From NCBI GenBank assembly GCA_902510995.1, contig CABXDL010000009.1, positions 1 to 45,662 on the forward strand: a stretch of 45,662 nucleotides of DNA. The letters are read 5' to 3'. This DNA is from an uncultured Candidatus Actinomarina sp. Lineage in GTDB: Bacteria; Actinomycetota; Acidimicrobiia; Actinomarinales; Actinomarinaceae. Below are positions 33,791 through 42,635 of the stretch, in pieces; positions within the stretch are counted from its first letter, which is position 1, and the number at the start of each line of letters is the position of its first letter. Both the position numbers and the translations under genes were made by a program. The notes beneath the pieces are model-generated. The model was not told the DNA's origin and made no database searches. It saw only the letters and a list, made by a program, of their open reading frames with translations.

Positions 33791-35704
33791 ATTAAAAATA
33801 TAACAAGCATAATTTTAATATTTACTCTACTTACTTTACTAGTAGGTACTCCTTCATATGCTAATGAAGCATCTAGTGGAAATGCAGCAGATGTTGTTAT
33901 ATTGGTTGACTTTTCTGGTTCAATAACAGATGACCCACGGTACCCACTTGCTGAAAAAAAAGCATTAGAAAATTTAGTTAATGTTTCTTGGCCTCATGGA
34001 TCTAAAGTTGCAATACTTGCTTTTGGAGCTTCAGATATAAGGAATGGAGGTAAACCAGCTACATTCCCAATGTGTGGGGGCGACGAAGAAGTATTAAAAA
34101 GTACTACAAATATAGAGGAGTGGATTTCTAATTGTGTTGCAGTTATTGGAACAAAACCTGTTGGACCAATGACTGATCATAATAAGGCAATAAAAAAAGC
34201 TGTTGATATTCTAAGCGGTCCATTATCTACTAATTCATCAAAATTTGTACTTCTTATGACAGATGGAAAACTAGACGTAGATAATTTTAATCCTGTTAAT
34301 CCAGACTATATAGGGAGTAGTGAAGAAAAAGATCAACAAGCAATTGATGAACTATTTTTAGAGGTATTACCTGATGCTCGTAAAAAAGGTATACAAATTT
34401 GGCCAGTGGGTTTTGGTGATGTAAACAGAATTGAGCTTAATGGATATGCTCCTGAAGGTGGGCAACCTGGACCTAATTCTTGCCAGAGAGAAATACCCAG
34501 AGCTGTTATTGCTGAACCCGAGGACTTGCCTTACGAGATAAATAAAATTATTAGACAAGTCACATGTCTAGGAGAATATGTTCAAGGTAAGAATCCAGAA
34601 ATACTACTACCTGACTATGCAGATGAAGCAACAGTAAAGATTAAACATCAAGAAGGAGAGACCTTTACACTTCTCGGACCGAATGGCGAAAAAGAAAATG
34701 GTGGAGGGGAAGGCACTGTGTCTACGATTACTATTCCTGATCCATCTGGAGGTACTTGGCAAATAGTTTCAGACACACCTGTTGAAGTAGGCTATTGGTG
34801 GAAAAGCACTTTTGAACCTATAATTACATGTCCTGAGGAAAACAATGTAGTCACATTATCAGTTATTCCATCAAATAATTCATCTGATTCTTATGTAAAC
34901 AGTCCAGTCTTTATTGTTGAGGTCATTGTTGATGGCGAGAAACAATTCCATGAAATTGAGTTAGGTGAAGAAGCAACTTTTATGTTTCAAGAAGAAGTGG
35001 TTGATATAGTTGCTGAAGCCTCTTATGAGTCTTTAGATCAACCAGCAATTATTTCATTTAATAAAGCAGAAGAAAAATGTTCAAATAAGCTGCTTATTAA
35101 TTCTTCAGAAAAGGATATAAACAATGAAAACGATATTGCGGAAACACCTTCAATTGATACACGAATAAATTGTGAGCTAACACCCGAAAATGAAAAATGT
35201 AAAGACCCAATTCCATGGTGGTTATTAATTTTGATAGGGCTAACCATACTTACTTTAGTTTGGTACTTATGGAATAAACGATATTTGAGAGAAGGCACTT
35301 TTGTAATAAGTAATAACCTTGGTGAGCAAGGAAGAGTAAGGGTGCTTAAGAAAACAACAAGCTTAGCTTTTAATATAAATAAAGAAGAACAGTTTGGATC
35401 TCAAATTACTAAAACTAGTGCTGAAATATACGGCTCATATGAGATTACAAAAGGTAAAAAAGGTCCAGACTTTATAGTTTCAGGTCCAGTTGGAAGCGGC
35501 AAAGAAAAAAACAGAGCCTTTATTGTTGGAGACAAGCTAGAACTTGAAGAAGGATATATTCTTGACTTCGAAGATGGTTTCTCTCGTAAACCAATAATTG
35601 TTGATGAAAATCCATTTGAAGATGATGGAATAAACGATATTTTTTCAAATCCAAGTACTGAAGAGATAGATGATGAAAATTCAGAGGAGAATCCATTTGC
35701 TTAA
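33788..35704 (+). CDS. Membrane-anchored von Willebrand factor A (vWA) protein
   Basis: 638 aa from GTG. A signal peptide (about 1-25) and an extracytoplasmic vWA domain start at VVILVDFSGSITDDP, with the MIDAS DxSGS at 41-45 and the later LLMTDGKLD motif. A beta-rich middle, a membrane helix at about 475-495 (WWLLILIGLTILTLVWYLW) and a cytoplasmic beta-rich C-terminal domain with an acidic tail follow. vWA domains bind protein partners through Mg2+. It heads a four-gene operon with the tubulin-like GTPase. The only stated role is inference: a surface sensor or scaffold that signals inside. Confidence 0.85.
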   Translation: MIKNITSIILIFTLLTLLVGTPSYANEASSGNAADVVILVDFSGSITDDPRYPLAEKKALENLVNVSWPHGSKVAILAFGASDIRNGGKPATFPMCGGDEEVLKSTTNIEEWISNCVAVIGTKPVGPMTDHNKAIKKAVDILSGPLSTNSSKFVLLMTDGKLDVDNFNPVNPDYIGSSEEKDQQAIDELFLEVLPDARKKGIQIWPVGFGDVNRIELNGYAPEGGQPGPNSCQREIPRAVIAEPEDLPYEINKIIRQVTCLGEYVQGKNPEILLPDYADEATVKIKHQEGETFTLLGPNGEKENGGGEGTVSTITIPDPSGGTWQIVSDTPVEVGYWWKSTFEPIITCPEENNVVTLSVIPSNNSSDSYVNSPVFIVEVIVDGEKQFHEIELGEEATFMFQEEVVDIVAEASYESLDQPAIISFNKAEEKCSNKLLINSSEKDINNENDIAETPSIDTRINCELTPENEKCKDPIPWWLLILIGLTILTLVWYLWNKRYLREGTFVISNNLGEQGRVRVLKKTTSLAFNINKEEQFGSQITKTSAEIYGSYEITKGKKGPDFIVSGPVGSGKEKNRAFIVGDKLELEEGYILDFEDGFSRKPIIVDENPFEDDGINDIFSNPSTEEIDDENSEENPFA

Positions 35705-35720
35705 TATTTTAAAAAACTCG

Positions 35721-35738
35721 TCGCTAGTAATAAGTGTT
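35721..35738 (+). repeat. Repeat copy 2 (TCGCTAGTAA element) before the tubulin-like gene
   Basis: TCGCTAGTAATAAGTGTT, partner of the copy at 33773-33790. It is followed by a six-codon ORF, MKKGKN (35739-35759), whose stop abuts the ATG at 35760 and whose codons supply the GAAAGGA ribosome site of the tubulin-like gene. Confidence 0.45.
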
Positions 35739-35759
35739 ATGAAGAAAGGAAAAAATTAA

Positions 35760-38700
35760 ATGGGAGTAACTCATAAAATGCTTTATGTAGGAATCGGTGG
35801 TACCGGCGTACATATTGGGAAAGAACTTGAAGTTGCTTTAAGGCGAGACTTGTGTGGACCTGATGGAAAAGCTTTAATTAGAAAAGGCGGAGCATTTCGA
35901 AAACTTGAACCTTATCAATTACCAGATTATATACAATCTTTATATTTTGATTTTGATGATGATGCTGAACAAATTCTACAAAAAGGCACGGATCTAAGTA
36001 CTAATCTTATAGAAAAAAATGCAACAGTAGTAAAAAGTATTCATGCTACAGGCGCTACAAGCTATAGGGTAGGTGCTGAAATGCTAAGAGCAGATAAGAA
36101 TACTTCTTCTATGACCAAAGGATGGCTGCCTGAAAAAGAAAATGAACCACAGGTTGCACCATTATCAGACGGTGCTGGTCAATACCCAACTGTAGGGAGA
36201 GCAGCTTTAGTTTTATCATTAAATCGCTCGGGTCATGAACTTGAAGGTGAAATAGATCAAGCAATAAAAAGACTTGTCTTAGGTGAGGGTATGTTACAAA
36301 CCGCAAAAGAACAAGGAGCTAAGCCGAAGATACTTTGTTATGTTGGATTTTCTGTTGCCGGAGGTACTGGAACGGGTATATTTTATGATGTATTACATTT
36401 ACTCGAAAAGAGATTAAGCAGTATCCTTGATGGATTTGAAGTTGCTATATTTCCATTAGTATTGATGCCTTCAGCATTTATTGAAAAGTGGAAGCCAAAT
36501 AATATAAAAGCCGGAAAAGCAAATGCTGCAATTGCATTAAAAGATCTTGCCCAACTAGTTGAACATTTACAAAAAGATGACCAACCGGACGATTTTAAAA
36601 TAAATTACCCGGAGCCATTTGGAATAACAAGAATGAATCCAGCAACTATTCCTTCAGCATTTTTATTTAGTAAAGCCTCATCAGTGACCCAGGAAGATAT
36701 GTATAAATCTATGGCGTCATTTGTAATGTCACAGGTCACTACTGGGGAGGAAAAGAAAGATGATAAAGACAATAAAAATTTAGATAGTAATAATACCCAG
36801 ATGTCCGTATTCTCTAAAATAATCAATGACAGAAATTTAACTGGAGAAAAAGATAAATACGGTCCAGGTTTAAGACCTTTTTCTACAGCAATTTCAGGTT
36901 CATTATCAATTCCTATTGAAAATGTTGCTGATCTTATTTCTCGAAAGCTTATAGCTGAGTATATTGAAGAAAATAATGACAATTCATTAATTCAATCTGA
37001 AAACAATTCAATTGATATGGCAGAGACCTTAAAGAACATGGAAGTTAATTTTATTGTAGATCCAGTGCCTACAAAAAATCAACAATTGATTGACGAGGAA
37101 GAAAATATAGTTGCTAGTAGGGGGAAAGATCTTGCAAAAAATATCTCTTATTATAAAACACAACTACAACGTTGGATTAATGGATTTGATAGTTATGCAA
37201 GGAAGTCAATCTCTCAATCTTCTATGGACTGGAAACAACAAGTCATTACACTCCTAGGTTCAAATTCATTGTTTAAAACAATGAGAATTTTCCAGGGGTC
37301 AAATCTTGCACAAGACTCTAACTCAAAAGAAGGTGTTATTGGAAAATTATTAAATTTTGCATCAAAAATTAATAAAAGTGCACAAGCACCAGAACCTCCA
37401 AAAGTTAAAGGACCAAATGTATTTCAAAAAGGCTCCCACCCAAGAATTAAAACAGAATACCTCAAACAATCATTACCAAAATGGTATAAAAGTGAGTTTG
37501 AAATTAAGTGGCAGGATGCCTGGATTGTTCAAAGATCAAAATGGCAAAGCGTCGTTGATGAAATTAAAGATACTTTTGCAATCATAAATACTGGATTAGA
37601 AACATTTAAAAAATCCACAGAAGATGCTTGGTCTGTAAATAAAAGTAAATCTATTAAAGATGGTATTTTAGTATCAGGATTTCTTCCTTTAGATAGTGGA
37701 AATTTAGAAACATTAAAAAACGATCTAGTAAAAAGCCTGACCTCTACCTCTACATCTCAATCTACACCTTCTGCTTCTGACTTATTTATGAACATTTTAC
37801 CTAAAGACATATGGCAAGAAGCTTGGAAAGTGTTTGATAAAAAATCAAAAGAAAATATAAATGAAGCAACTCAGGAGTTAATTAACTATATAAAGATAGA
37901 ATTAAAAAATAAAATTGTTGAGGAACTTCAAAAATCAACAACTGATGGTAGCTCCCTTCTTCCTAGTCTTAAAAATTTATTATTAAGAGCATCCAGAACT
38001 GGGACAACTTCACCTTCTAATCAAGTTAAAGTTCTACACTCAGAACTTAGCAAAATGATTCCCTTTGATACTATTCCTGACTCAGGACCAGGTAAACCTA
38101 CTACAGAAATATGGATCAATTACCCACTAGAAGAACAAGATACCCAAGTTGAGGAATATTTAAAAAATCAAATCACTGCAGGTTGGCCTAATCAGCATGA
38201 AATTCTGGATAAGATTATTTGTTATCCGGTTGGTGGAGAGTCTATCTTTATTTCAATTTACAATTATGCTAATGGCTTATTTAGCTTAAAAGAACCAAGA
38301 AAATTATTTAAAGAATTATTTGATTCAAAAAATACTCCTGAAGGAAGAGAGCTCCAGTGGAGGCAAAGACTCTCAACTGAAACAATTTATAACCTTGCTG
38401 CAAAACGAGACTATGTTAATGCACTTCAATATTTTTTAGTTGCAGCTTGGAACGACTGTGTAGTACTAAATGACGCATCCAGTATAAGGGATGCAAAGTC
38501 ACTTACAATACTGTTACCTAACGATGGAAAGATTGATCTTGAATTAAAAAGATTTCAAAAATTTAGTACTGTATCTGATCTTCCAGAAGCTTTTAAGAAT
38601 TTCTGGATAAACATGAGTATGGACGATTCTTCTAATTGGGACCAACTACTTAGCATGATGCCAAATGGAGCTAAAGATGGAGATTTGTACGAGAACTTGC

Positions 38701-38933
38701 CTAAAACAAATATATTTTATGAAATAGTTTCAATGATTGGTGATAATGAAATCCAAGAATTAAAATCTATTTTGAATGAAAATGATTCTTCTCCTGGTGT
38801 TCTCTCTAAAGCAAAATTAAAACTAGAATTTTGGACAACACTTCTTCCTCAAGCATTAAATCAAACAATAGGTGCAGGAATATACACAAAACTCAACTAT
38901 TTAGTTGAAGAATTAAAAAAAGAGAAAGTTTAA
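35760..38933 (+). CDS. Large tubulin/FtsZ-like GTPase protein (Tubulin_2 type)
   Basis: 1057 aa. The N-terminus MLYVGIGGTGVHIGKELE (GIGGTG at 11-16) matches the first nucleotide loop of tubulin/FtsZ proteins. VGFSVAGGTGTGIFYDVLHLL (AGGTGTG at 200-206) is the tubulin signature GGTGSG. This is the long bacterial Tubulin_2 group, far larger than FtsZ (about 400 aa); the remaining 700 residues are mainly helical with FLFSKAS, WQRRL and other unrecognised blocks. It likely binds GTP and may polymerise. GAAAGGA ribosome site. It is flanked by the vWA gene and a two-TM partner 1 base downstream. Confidence 0.82.
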   Translation: MGVTHKMLYVGIGGTGVHIGKELEVALRRDLCGPDGKALIRKGGAFRKLEPYQLPDYIQSLYFDFDDDAEQILQKGTDLSTNLIEKNATVVKSIHATGATSYRVGAEMLRADKNTSSMTKGWLPEKENEPQVAPLSDGAGQYPTVGRAALVLSLNRSGHELEGEIDQAIKRLVLGEGMLQTAKEQGAKPKILCYVGFSVAGGTGTGIFYDVLHLLEKRLSSILDGFEVAIFPLVLMPSAFIEKWKPNNIKAGKANAAIALKDLAQLVEHLQKDDQPDDFKINYPEPFGITRMNPATIPSAFLFSKASSVTQEDMYKSMASFVMSQVTTGEEKKDDKDNKNLDSNNTQMSVFSKIINDRNLTGEKDKYGPGLRPFSTAISGSLSIPIENVADLISRKLIAEYIEENNDNSLIQSENNSIDMAETLKNMEVNFIVDPVPTKNQQLIDEEENIVASRGKDLAKNISYYKTQLQRWINGFDSYARKSISQSSMDWKQQVITLLGSNSLFKTMRIFQGSNLAQDSNSKEGVIGKLLNFASKINKSAQAPEPPKVKGPNVFQKGSHPRIKTEYLKQSLPKWYKSEFEIKWQDAWIVQRSKWQSVVDEIKDTFAIINTGLETFKKSTEDAWSVNKSKSIKDGILVSGFLPLDSGNLETLKNDLVKSLTSTSTSQSTPSASDLFMNILPKDIWQEAWKVFDKKSKENINEATQELINYIKIELKNKIVEELQKSTTDGSSLLPSLKNLLLRASRTGTTSPSNQVKVLHSELSKMIPFDTIPDSGPGKPTTEIWINYPLEEQDTQVEEYLKNQITAGWPNQHEILDKIICYPVGGESIFISIYNYANGLFSLKEPRKLFKELFDSKNTPEGRELQWRQRLSTETIYNLAAKRDYVNALQYFLVAAWNDCVVLNDASSIRDAKSLTILLPNDGKIDLELKRFQKFSTVSDLPEAFKNFWINMSMDDSSNWDQLLSMMPNGAKDGDLYENLPKTNIFYEIVSMIGDNEIQELKSILNENDSSPGVLSKAKLKLEFWTTLLPQALNQTIGAGIYTKLNYLVEELKKEKV

Positions 38934-38934
38934 A

Positions 38935-41385
38935 GTGGTTGATACAAAACTTATATCAAAAAGAGGCGAAACTGTTGAAGTTTTGGACTTTAGAAAAGAT
39001 AGTATAAGAAATTTATTTTCTGAATATTTACCCGATCAAGCATTACAGTTATTAAAAAAAGATAGGTCTGAAGATAACTTTCTAGGTTTAAGCAGGCCAT
39101 TTAAGCTAATAACAATTCCCCATCAAGACGATGTTGAGTTTTTGATTAAAGGAAGTAATGCAAATAAAAGCAGATGGGATATATGGGAGAAGCTTTTAGC
39201 TGAATCAAATTTAAATCTAGAAATAATTGTTTTGTTTATTGGAGAACTTCCTGAATATAAGATTTCTAGGAATAAGCTATATCTTCCTGAGTTCTTAACA
39301 GAAAAAAGAATTCGGCTTGTCTGGTCTTCATCCTTAAATGGTATATTCTGGAGCCCATCTTATCAAAATTATCCCTCAGCCTTATTACATTGGGATTCAG
39401 AAAATCTTCATGAAGCAAATTTCCAAGCACTCCTAAAACCACTAACCGTTCCGGAAATTTTTGAAGATATATTTGAAAAATCAAAGCAAGGTGAAATATA
39501 TAATCCAGGACTAAGACAAACTGCCTTTGGAAGTGGTTATATAAAAGAAAGTAAAGACATACTTTATGAAGCTGCAAAACATATAACAGGTTCAGGTAAT
39601 TTGTTGACATCACAATCTACAACGATGCCTCACTTATCAATAAGTGACTTATATAAGGGCAAAATAAACCCTGTTCTTCCTGGATATAAGGATGGGATCT
39701 TTTCAGAGATTGACAGAACAGGAAAGATGTCTTTAGATATGTGTAGATTGTTTGGTGCTACAAATAGCATTGTCTCAAAAGATCAGATACCATCATTTTC
39801 TAAAAGACTTGAAAAAACATATAAAGAATATATTGATACCATATTAAGTTTTGTAAAATCCCTTAGAAAAACAAAAGATGATTTATCTAGTTTAATAACC
39901 TCTATTGATGCAAAAGATGGATTTGATGAGAAAGAGTATGTAAAAATTATAGATAATAATATTGATTTTTATTCAACAAAGCCGGAAATTCCTACACATG
40001 AGAGACCAATTAGAGTATCTACAGCTATATTCTTAGATATCTTAAATGGAATTAAATTAGGTCACAATATTAAAGAATATAAAATTCTATTGAAGAAATT
40101 AATTCGCGAGGTGAAGCCTTGTAGCAATAATGTTTCAAAAAGAAATTTAGAAAAAATATGGAAACCTTTGGCTTCTAAAGGCGGTTTATTAGATCCTGAA
40201 AAAGATGAAAATAATTTAAAAAAAGAAGTAAAAAAAATGTTTGGTAATAAACTTTTTAGCTTTGTATTTAATTTCCCATGGACAGTTCTGGATAAAAAGA
40301 AAATATTTTTAACTATTATGACTACTGTAACTGCTCTGCTGGCTTCTTTCTGGGCCATTACTACTTTTATTGCTGGAGAACCCGGAGATGAGCCAATATT
40401 TGGTTCATCAGGCTCAGTGTGGCTAGATAATTTTGTAACAGGTTTATTTAGAAACACTAATTGGGAAGATGTACTAATTGTATTATTTTTAAGTGCTCTA
40501 ACACTATGGTTAGGACTTTATATAATTGCTAAATTTGTAATTAATAATATTGAAAGAGTTGGTAAAAAATTAAAAATAGAAATTATTCCAGAAATTATTA
40601 GAGATGCGAAAGTATTTTTATGGAAGACTCTTATCAATGACTGGGTTTTAGCAAGTGACAGATATGAAATTGTAGAATATTTAAATTCAATTATAGATAT
40701 CCTAGATAACGTTCAAGAGTTGCTAATTGAAAATTATCTAAACATTGAAGACAGCGATGATTTGATATTTCAAAAAAGACATCTCGAACCAAATCCTATC
40801 TTAGAAACTAACCTTAATTCTGTATCAGAAAATGGTATTTACAAAGACTTTGAAGGATCAGTAAAAATTTTAAAATCTGACCTTCTCTCTCTTCTTGAGC
40901 TTTCATTTGATCAAGAATGGATGAAAATTAGAGGAGCAATAGGTAGAAACTTGGTTCCAAAAAGAATTGTTGAGAATTTTAAAAAGAATTTAATTGAATT
41001 TGAAAAAAGAACATATAGTAGTTCAATATTAGATCCAAAAACTGCTCATACTTCTGAAGGGCAGGAGCAACGAGATCAGATTATAAAAAATCTTTGGTCT
41101 GAAGGAGACTACCCAAGAGAAAAGGTTTTAGATTTAATGGAGCTAGATGATAATTCTGAATTAGTTCATTTTTTAAATTCAGAAGAAATCTCTCTACTTA
41201 ATGGAAGGTCTGAAGCAATTATAAATTTAAAATTTGCTCCATTAGTTTTAGATTTACCAGTATATAAAGACTTTATACGAACTAAAGAGAGTAAAGTTGC
41301 TGGAGTATTAAGACTAGTTCCATTGTCTATTCAAATTGAATACTTAAGAGCCTTAGAAGTAAGTCCTCTAGAGAAAGTTATATAA
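38935..41385 (+). CDS. Large two-TM protein partner of the tubulin-like GTPase
   Basis: 816 aa from GTG, one base after the tubulin-like stop. The soluble N-terminal half (about 1-450) is followed by two membrane helices at about 456-475 (FLTIMTTVTALLASFWAITTF) and 512-535 (VLIVLFLSALTLWLGLYIIA), then a helical cytoplasmic C-terminal region of about 280 aa. The short loop between the helices (GEPGDEPIFGSSG) would face outside. No known family recognised. The position suggests it tethers the tubulin-like filament or the nuclease to the membrane next to the vWA protein. Confidence 0.85.
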   Translation: MVDTKLISKRGETVEVLDFRKDSIRNLFSEYLPDQALQLLKKDRSEDNFLGLSRPFKLITIPHQDDVEFLIKGSNANKSRWDIWEKLLAESNLNLEIIVLFIGELPEYKISRNKLYLPEFLTEKRIRLVWSSSLNGIFWSPSYQNYPSALLHWDSENLHEANFQALLKPLTVPEIFEDIFEKSKQGEIYNPGLRQTAFGSGYIKESKDILYEAAKHITGSGNLLTSQSTTMPHLSISDLYKGKINPVLPGYKDGIFSEIDRTGKMSLDMCRLFGATNSIVSKDQIPSFSKRLEKTYKEYIDTILSFVKSLRKTKDDLSSLITSIDAKDGFDEKEYVKIIDNNIDFYSTKPEIPTHERPIRVSTAIFLDILNGIKLGHNIKEYKILLKKLIREVKPCSNNVSKRNLEKIWKPLASKGGLLDPEKDENNLKKEVKKMFGNKLFSFVFNFPWTVLDKKKIFLTIMTTVTALLASFWAITTFIAGEPGDEPIFGSSGSVWLDNFVTGLFRNTNWEDVLIVLFLSALTLWLGLYIIAKFVINNIERVGKKLKIEIIPEIIRDAKVFLWKTLINDWVLASDRYEIVEYLNSIIDILDNVQELLIENYLNIEDSDDLIFQKRHLEPNPILETNLNSVSENGIYKDFEGSVKILKSDLLSLLELSFDQEWMKIRGAIGRNLVPKRIVENFKKNLIEFEKRTYSSSILDPKTAHTSEGQEQRDQIIKNLWSEGDYPREKVLDLMELDDNSELVHFLNSEEISLLNGRSEAIINLKFAPLVLDLPVYKDFIRTKESKVAGVLRLVPLSIQIEYLRALEVSPLEKVI

Positions 41386-41388
41386 GAA

Positions 41389-41958
41389 ATGGATACTATA
41401 AAATTTGAACCATTAATAAAGGAAATATACAAATTATCTAAAAAAGTATCAAAAGATCTTCCCTTTCATGCAACAGGTATAGAGAAACAACTACAAGAAG
41501 CTCTTGCATATGAATTTCGTAAATCTAAAAAACCTATTGAAGCTGGAAGAGAGTATTTTGGTGAAATTTATTATAAAGATTTTCCAATAAAAGATTACAG
41601 ACCTGATTTTATTATTTTTCCTGATCCTAAGTGGAAACTTGATACAACTTTAACTATTGAAACAAAGTTTGGTTCTCTTAGAGAACTGGCTTCTGGGCGC
41701 GAGGAGTTATTTAGATACTTATACTCTGCACAACAAAGTTCTGTAAAAGAAATACGAAATTCAAAAATAGGAATTCTTATATGGTGGGAGTCAATAGGTA
41801 CGGACACTCCTGCTGGAGGCTCTCAGGCAGATAGAGAAACTCTTTTAGATATAGAAACAGCAGAATACACTCCGGCAGCATTTCAAGTAGTAGTTGAGGT
41901 TTGGACTATAGAAGATGCTAAACGAAAGAAATTTAAGAAAATTATTTCTTTAGCCTAA
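41389..41958 (+). CDS. PD-(D/E)XK-like nuclease
   Basis: 189 aa. An N-terminal helix GIEKQLQEALAYEF (Glu at 32) is followed by RPDFIIFPD (Asp73) and LTIETKFGS (Glu91, Lys93): the classical PD-(D/E)XK order with ETK. The C-terminal region has strands and helices (KIGILIWWESIG, AFQVVVEVWTIED). It likely cleaves or binds nucleic acid in the cytoplasm, the only evident effector within the vWA-tubulin operon. It starts 3 bases after the two-TM gene. Confidence 0.7.
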   Translation: MDTIKFEPLIKEIYKLSKKVSKDLPFHATGIEKQLQEALAYEFRKSKKPIEAGREYFGEIYYKDFPIKDYRPDFIIFPDPKWKLDTTLTIETKFGSLRELASGREELFRYLYSAQQSSVKEIRNSKIGILIWWESIGTDTPAGGSQADRETLLDIETAEYTPAAFQVVVEVWTIEDAKRKKFKKIISLA

Positions 41959-41979
41959 ACTATTGATCTAATGGTTCTG

Positions 41980-42022
41980 AATCTATTTCTTACCAAAAAA
42001 GTGTTTTGATAAGAAATAGATT
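41980..42022. terminator. Long hairpin at the convergent junction, overlapping coding sequence
   Basis: AATCTATTTCTTA (41980-41992) and TAAGAAATAGATT (42010-42022) are perfect 13-bp arms. Within, CAAAA (41994-41998) pairs with TTTTG (42004-42008) after one C/A mismatch, giving 18 pairs around a 5-base loop. It lies between the convergent nuclease (+) and 66-aa (-) genes and includes the stop and last codons of the latter. No clear U tract, so a terminator role is uncertain. Confidence 0.5.
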
Positions 42023-42183
42023 AAATATCCTGGAATAAAAATTACTAAACCTCCAAGCATTAAGCTAAAGCCATTAAAGTTAAATCCCCAAATAAAGAAT
42101 CCATGTAAACAGTTAATGTAAAACCATAAAAAAATTACTATTTTATCAAAGGTTGTTTGCGGCTTAAACCTAATTTTCTTCAT
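41983..42183 (-). CDS. Small two-TM membrane protein (66 aa)
   Basis: 66 aa with two hydrophobic helices: VIFLWFYINCLHGFFIWGF and FSLMLGGLVIFIPGYLIYFL. It has a basic N-terminus (MKKIRFKPQTT) and a basic C-terminus. The start lies 14 bases inside the end of the DUF805 gene, so translation is probably coupled. Its last 12 codons sit within a long hairpin. No family assigned. Confidence 0.65.
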   Translation of the reverse strand: MKKIRFKPQTTFDKIVIFLWFYINCLHGFFIWGFNFNGFSLMLGGLVIFIPGYLIYFLSKHFFGKK

Positions 42184-42553
42184 CGTCTGATGTAGATTGG
42201 TTTACTATAGTATGTGGTCTTGGGCTTCCCCATTCATTATCAGATTGTTCACTTGGTTTTATTGATAAAAAGAAATTATAAAAAGGGATAATTAAATACC
42301 ACCCACTTTTACCTATATCGTGCATTCTTCTAATTCCTGAAGTAATTACAGCAATATATGACCAAACCAGTAAAATAGCATCTATTACCTCAGCTGTTTG
42401 AAATGAAAATAAAAAATAAGACCCAAAAGTGACAAAAAAGTAAAGTGGTAATGCAATTACTTCACATCCCCAATATTCTTTACGAGAGGCTCTTCCGGAA
42501 ATAGTAAAAATTTCCTCTATGTAAACTTTTTTAAAAGCTTCTAAAAATGTCAT
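42170..42553 (-). CDS. DUF805 family inner-membrane protein
   Basis: 127 aa. Family hallmarks are IFTISGRASRKEYWG near the N-terminus and SGIRRMHDIGKSGWYLIIPF near residue 80, with three to four membrane helices and a short polar tail, shorter than the usual GxxxxNxYG ending (here NEWGSP). DUF805 proteins are small membrane proteins of unknown role, sometimes near phage or stress genes. A CTCC-complement (GGAG) ribosome site precedes the ATG. Operon with the 66-aa gene. Confidence 0.85.
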   Translation of the reverse strand: MTFLEAFKKVYIEEIFTISGRASRKEYWGCEVIALPLYFFVTFGSYFLFSFQTAEVIDAILLVWSYIAVITSGIRRMHDIGKSGWYLIIPFYNFFLSIKPSEQSDNEWGSPRPHTIVNQSTSDDEEN

Positions 42554-42635
42554 TTTTATGTCTCCTTTTAGTAGATTATATACGATTTACTAATGGGATA
42601 TTAGATATCTTCTGACTTCTATTAATGTCATTCTT

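Noticed and set aside
35760-38933. The 1057-aa protein as a cell-division FtsZ
   Set aside because: Far too long, lacks the FtsZ domain arrangement and C-terminal peptide, and sits in an accessory operon rather than the division cluster.
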